The position numbers were made by a program, and so were the translations under genes. A stretch of 64,000 nt of DNA, from contig JAAZMZ010000019.1 in assembly GCA_012798535.1 (NCBI GenBank), positions 19,305-83,304 of the forward strand, written 5' to 3'. Below, one piece after another: positions 62,290-64,000 of this stretch. The stretch's first letter is position 1. Each line of letters starts with the position of its first letter. The stretch comes from Leptolinea sp. GTDB lineage: Bacteria > Chloroflexota > Anaerolineae > Anaerolineales > Anaerolineaceae. Below the pieces are notes generated by a model. The model saw nothing but the letters and a program-made list of their open reading frames with translations. It did not search any database and was not told the DNA's origin.

Positions 62290-62598
62290 CTACCCGCAGC
62301 AGCCCGAACTGCCGCTGCTAGAATCACCGCCACAGGTAACTTCTTTCTTTCCCTGCAAGGCGGCCATGATCATGGCTGTAGTGCAGCTCACTCCGCTGTT
62401 CACATAAATGGCTTCCCCCGGGCAGTATTGCATGCAGGCGCCGTACTCCATGCAGTTCTCTGGACGAACCAGCCTGGCGTTGGTCTCACCGCTTTCAAAG
62501 ACACCGTGTGGACAAACCATACTGCACATGCCGCAATTCACACAGGCATCTGAATCATATACCAGGGTGTTAACTCCGAGATAAACAGGTGCCTGCAT
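62290..62598 (-). CDS. hgcB: HgcB-like 4Fe-4S ferredoxin with one ligand cysteine lost
   Basis: A 102-residue dicluster ferredoxin, the electron donor to HgcA in mercury methylation. It has CVNCGMCSMVCPHGVF (first cluster, complete) and GVSCTTAMIMAAL plus the terminal vicinal pair GCCG, all HgcB hallmarks. The second cluster should read CMECGAC; here it is CMEYGAC, the codon TAC being one G-to-A change from TGC. GGGAG precedes ATG 62598, so it can still be translated. It follows the hgcA pseudogene by 65 bases. Confidence 0.85.
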   Translation of the reverse strand: MQAPVYLGVNTLVYDSDACVNCGMCSMVCPHGVFESGETNARLVRPENCMEYGACMQYCPGEAIYVNSGVSCTTAMIMAALQGKKEVTCGGDSSSGSSGCCG

Positions 62599-62663
62599 CA
62601 GACTGCTCCCAGTAAACCCATGATACACAGAATAATGGTAAGTACAATCCCGCTGCCAGATGA

Positions 62664-63550
62664 TCAGGCCATGACGGGAATAAAACAGTTCATTTTCAGG
62701 TGCACACCGGTTTCGGAGGTGAACGGCGTGGAACCGGCAAAATTCAACCAGATAAAGGCCGAGACCGCCGGAAAAACCAGAGCCAGCGAAAGCAGGTCAA
62801 AACGTTGGGCGCGCTGAAATTTGGAATCGTTTACGCTTTTTGAATAATAAATGGCAGAATGACCAGTCCGCCAAGCACAAATCTCTTCAGTCTGAATTCG
62901 CGGAAGGGTAACCAGGGAAGCAGCAGCGGGAAGAGAAGTGTTCCTGCCAGAATGGAACACACGGCTGCAAAGGCCAATCCCCATCCACCCAGCAACCAGG
63001 CGACAAGCCCCGCTCCCAGCATGGGAAGTAAAGTGCCCACAACTTCCACAGGGATTAAAACGGCCCGATCTCGCAGGGGGAATTTCACAGTACGCATTTC
63101 CGATGTGGCCTGGCGGGTTTGTATATACTCCGATAGACCTGTTTCCCTGACAGGTCCGTATTCCACGCGGAACCCGGTGGCTTTCTTGACCTCGTGGGCG
63201 GTTATACCCGGAGCGCCCAACTCGGGCAGTATAAGTACGCGGAGGGAAACCACCTCGGCCAGACGGGTATCCTGTACACGGTGGATCAATTCTTCCGTGC
63301 CGAACGTGCCCTTACCGGCGGCTTACCACACATTCACCCCAAAAGTACCCAGAACCAGGATATAGGCATCCACCCTCGGCAGTGCCGAACGCAAAGCGTC
63401 AAAGCTGAGGGAATAATTCGCCGTGACCAGAACAACCGATTCGGGACCGGGATACAGCCAGGGATTCATACGGTGAAAGTAACGCTTAACCCCCAGGCGT
63501 GCCAGAATGTGATCCCAATGATTGGCAGCCGTCAGAGTGCTGCTGGTATC
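62664..63550 (-). pseudogene. hgcA: hgcA relic (corrinoid mercury methyltransferase), broken
   Basis: Translating the minus strand from 63550 gives TSSTLTAANHWDHILARLG, then VVLVTANYSLSFDALR, DAYILVLGTFGVNVW, a TAA stop (63323-63325), AAGKGTFGTEELI, LILPELGAPGITAHEVKK and VEYGPVRE: the HgcA core. The TAA replaces the corrinoid-ligand cysteine of NVWCAAGK. The frame then ends in the membrane domain at TAA 62831, while a second frame (RFDLLSLALVFPAVSAF to FTSETGVHLK, stop 62664) holds the rest, so there is a frameshift near an A5 run at about 62838. No start codon lies upstream of 63550, where a TAA closes the frame. Confidence 0.85.
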
Positions 63551-63552
63551 TT

Positions 63553-63705
63553 AATAAACGGAATGATGAGTTCGAAATACTGGCATATCCACCTGTTCGT
63601 AAACTTATTCGCAATCCTGCATATATTATGGCGAATGGAATAAGAAGACTGCCAGGAATTCTTAGTTGCTTCAAAGAGTTTTCACCTTCTTCCAGACAGT
63701 CATAA
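63553..63705 (+). pseudogene. Possible 3' fragment of an unrelated gene
   Basis: From about 63541 the plus strand has an open frame ending TAA 63705 that reads like a real C terminus (FEILAYPPVRKLIRNPAYIM, then GILSCFKEFSP) and is A+T-richer than the hgcA core. It abuts exactly the point where hgcA homology ends. A recombination joint is one explanation. No family recognised; it may be chance. Confidence 0.25.
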
Positions 63706-63712
63706 CAAATCT

Positions 63713-63740
63713 TTATCAAGAGTAGAAACAGGAATACAAT
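63713..63740 (+). promoter_or_regulatory. Possible promoter of the nitrilase-superfamily gene
   Basis: TTATCA (63713-63718), 16-base spacer, TACAAT (63735-63740). The predicted start is only a few bases before ATG 63749 and no Shine-Dalgarno is present, so the message may be leaderless. Confidence 0.35.
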
Positions 63741-63748
63741 AGACCTGT

Positions 63749-64000
63749 ATGAAACTCAACCTTGCCCTGGCTCAGACCACCGCCGTTCTGGGCGGCGTTT
63801 CACAGAACCTGGAGGCTCATCTGGCACTGGTAAAAAATGCCCGTGCCGCCGGTGCGGATCTGTTGATCTTCCCGGAACTGTCTCTCACCGGTTATGTGTT
63901 GCAGGATCTGGTTCCCACCGTGGCACACCGGCCGAATGTGCATGACCCGGTTTTCAAGCCGCTGCTGGAAGCTAGCAAAGAGATCGATCTTCTGGTGGGA
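63749..64000 (+). CDS. Nitrilase-superfamily amidase, possibly NAD+ synthetase N terminus; 3' end outside window
   Basis: Translated from ATG 63749; 84 codons open to the window edge. MKLNLALAQTTAVLGG and NLEAHLALVKNARAAGADL, then LIFPELSLTGYVLQDLV (with the catalytic Glu of the E-K-C triad in FPEL) match the carbon-nitrogen hydrolase fold. GYVLQDLV is often seen in the glutaminase part of NAD+ synthetase, but free amidases fit as well; the Lys and Cys lie beyond the edge. Confidence 0.85.
   Translation, partial: MKLNLALAQTTAVLGGVSQNLEAHLALVKNARAAGADLLIFPELSLTGYVLQDLVPTVAHRPNVHDPVFKPLLEASKEIDLLVG

Noticed and set aside
63323-63325. The HgcA TAA read as a recoded (selenocysteine-like) codon
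   Set aside because: Selenocysteine uses TGA and pyrrolysine TAG; no known system recodes TAA at this site, and two further lesions point to gene decay.

Overview
The window reads as chromosomal DNA of an anaerobic bacterium, most likely a member of the Anaerolineae (Chloroflexota). This is an inference from gene content: many lipoproteins with Pro/Thr-rich stalks, an NBR1-type Ig lipoprotein, a glucosyl-3-phosphoglycerate synthase fused to stress-protein-like domains, an R3H-domain ATPase next to tmk, an [FeFe] hydrogenase, and relics of hgcA/hgcB. No rRNA is present to settle it.

Layout. 1-8.2 kb: partial hutI, an MFS exporter, an Rrf2 regulator, mscL with a zinc ribbon, a YbjQ-like protein, a chemoreceptor, surE, ychF and tRNA-Leu(CAA). 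8.2-20.8 kb, almost all minus strand: acetyltransferase, phospholipase-D-like lipoprotein, acyltransferase plus DedA, PrsW, tmk plus R3H ATPase, pdxS-pdxT, a THEP1-like NTPase, a FecCD-type importer without binding protein, and a PadR regulator. 20.8-32.9 kb, plus strand: a probable glucosylglycerate-type compatible-solute cluster (two GT4 enzymes, GpgS fusion, histidine phosphatase), ABC-F, a radical SAM enzyme, an inositol-phosphatase-like protein, a CcrM-like methyltransferase with RAMA domain, and PepF. 32.9-34.5 kb: an Ig/CARDB lipoprotein and a 23-residue lysine-rich peptide with its own terminator.

34.5-41.5 kb is visibly richer in A+T than its surroundings and looks acquired. It holds a nitrate/sulfonate-type ABC importer divergent from a NuoE-NuoF fusion, an [FeFe] hydrogenase and an FdhD-like protein. 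The NuoF part has lost the flavin-binding glycine motif, and the FdhD-like protein has lost the sulfur-relay CxxC.

41.6-53.2 kb: a beta-propeller lipoprotein, then a catabolic locus (DeoR-type regulator, phosphate-binding barrel protein, FGGY kinase) divergent from a cupin and a complete Liv-type importer driven by a perfect consensus promoter. 53.2-61.5 kb: large secreted or lipoprotein genes, a DinB protein, a CHAP-domain protein, and a 28-residue membrane peptide preceded by what looks like a structured regulatory leader RNA. 61.5-64 kb: a VapBC-type pair, hgcB with one cluster cysteine changed to tyrosine, an hgcA pseudogene whose corrinoid-ligand cysteine codon is TAA, and the start of a nitrilase-superfamily gene.

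The strongest leads are the decayed mercury-methylation pair, the flavin-less NuoEF/hydrogenase island, the candidate leader RNA at 59.4 kb, and three genes or probable genes too short for routine calling.
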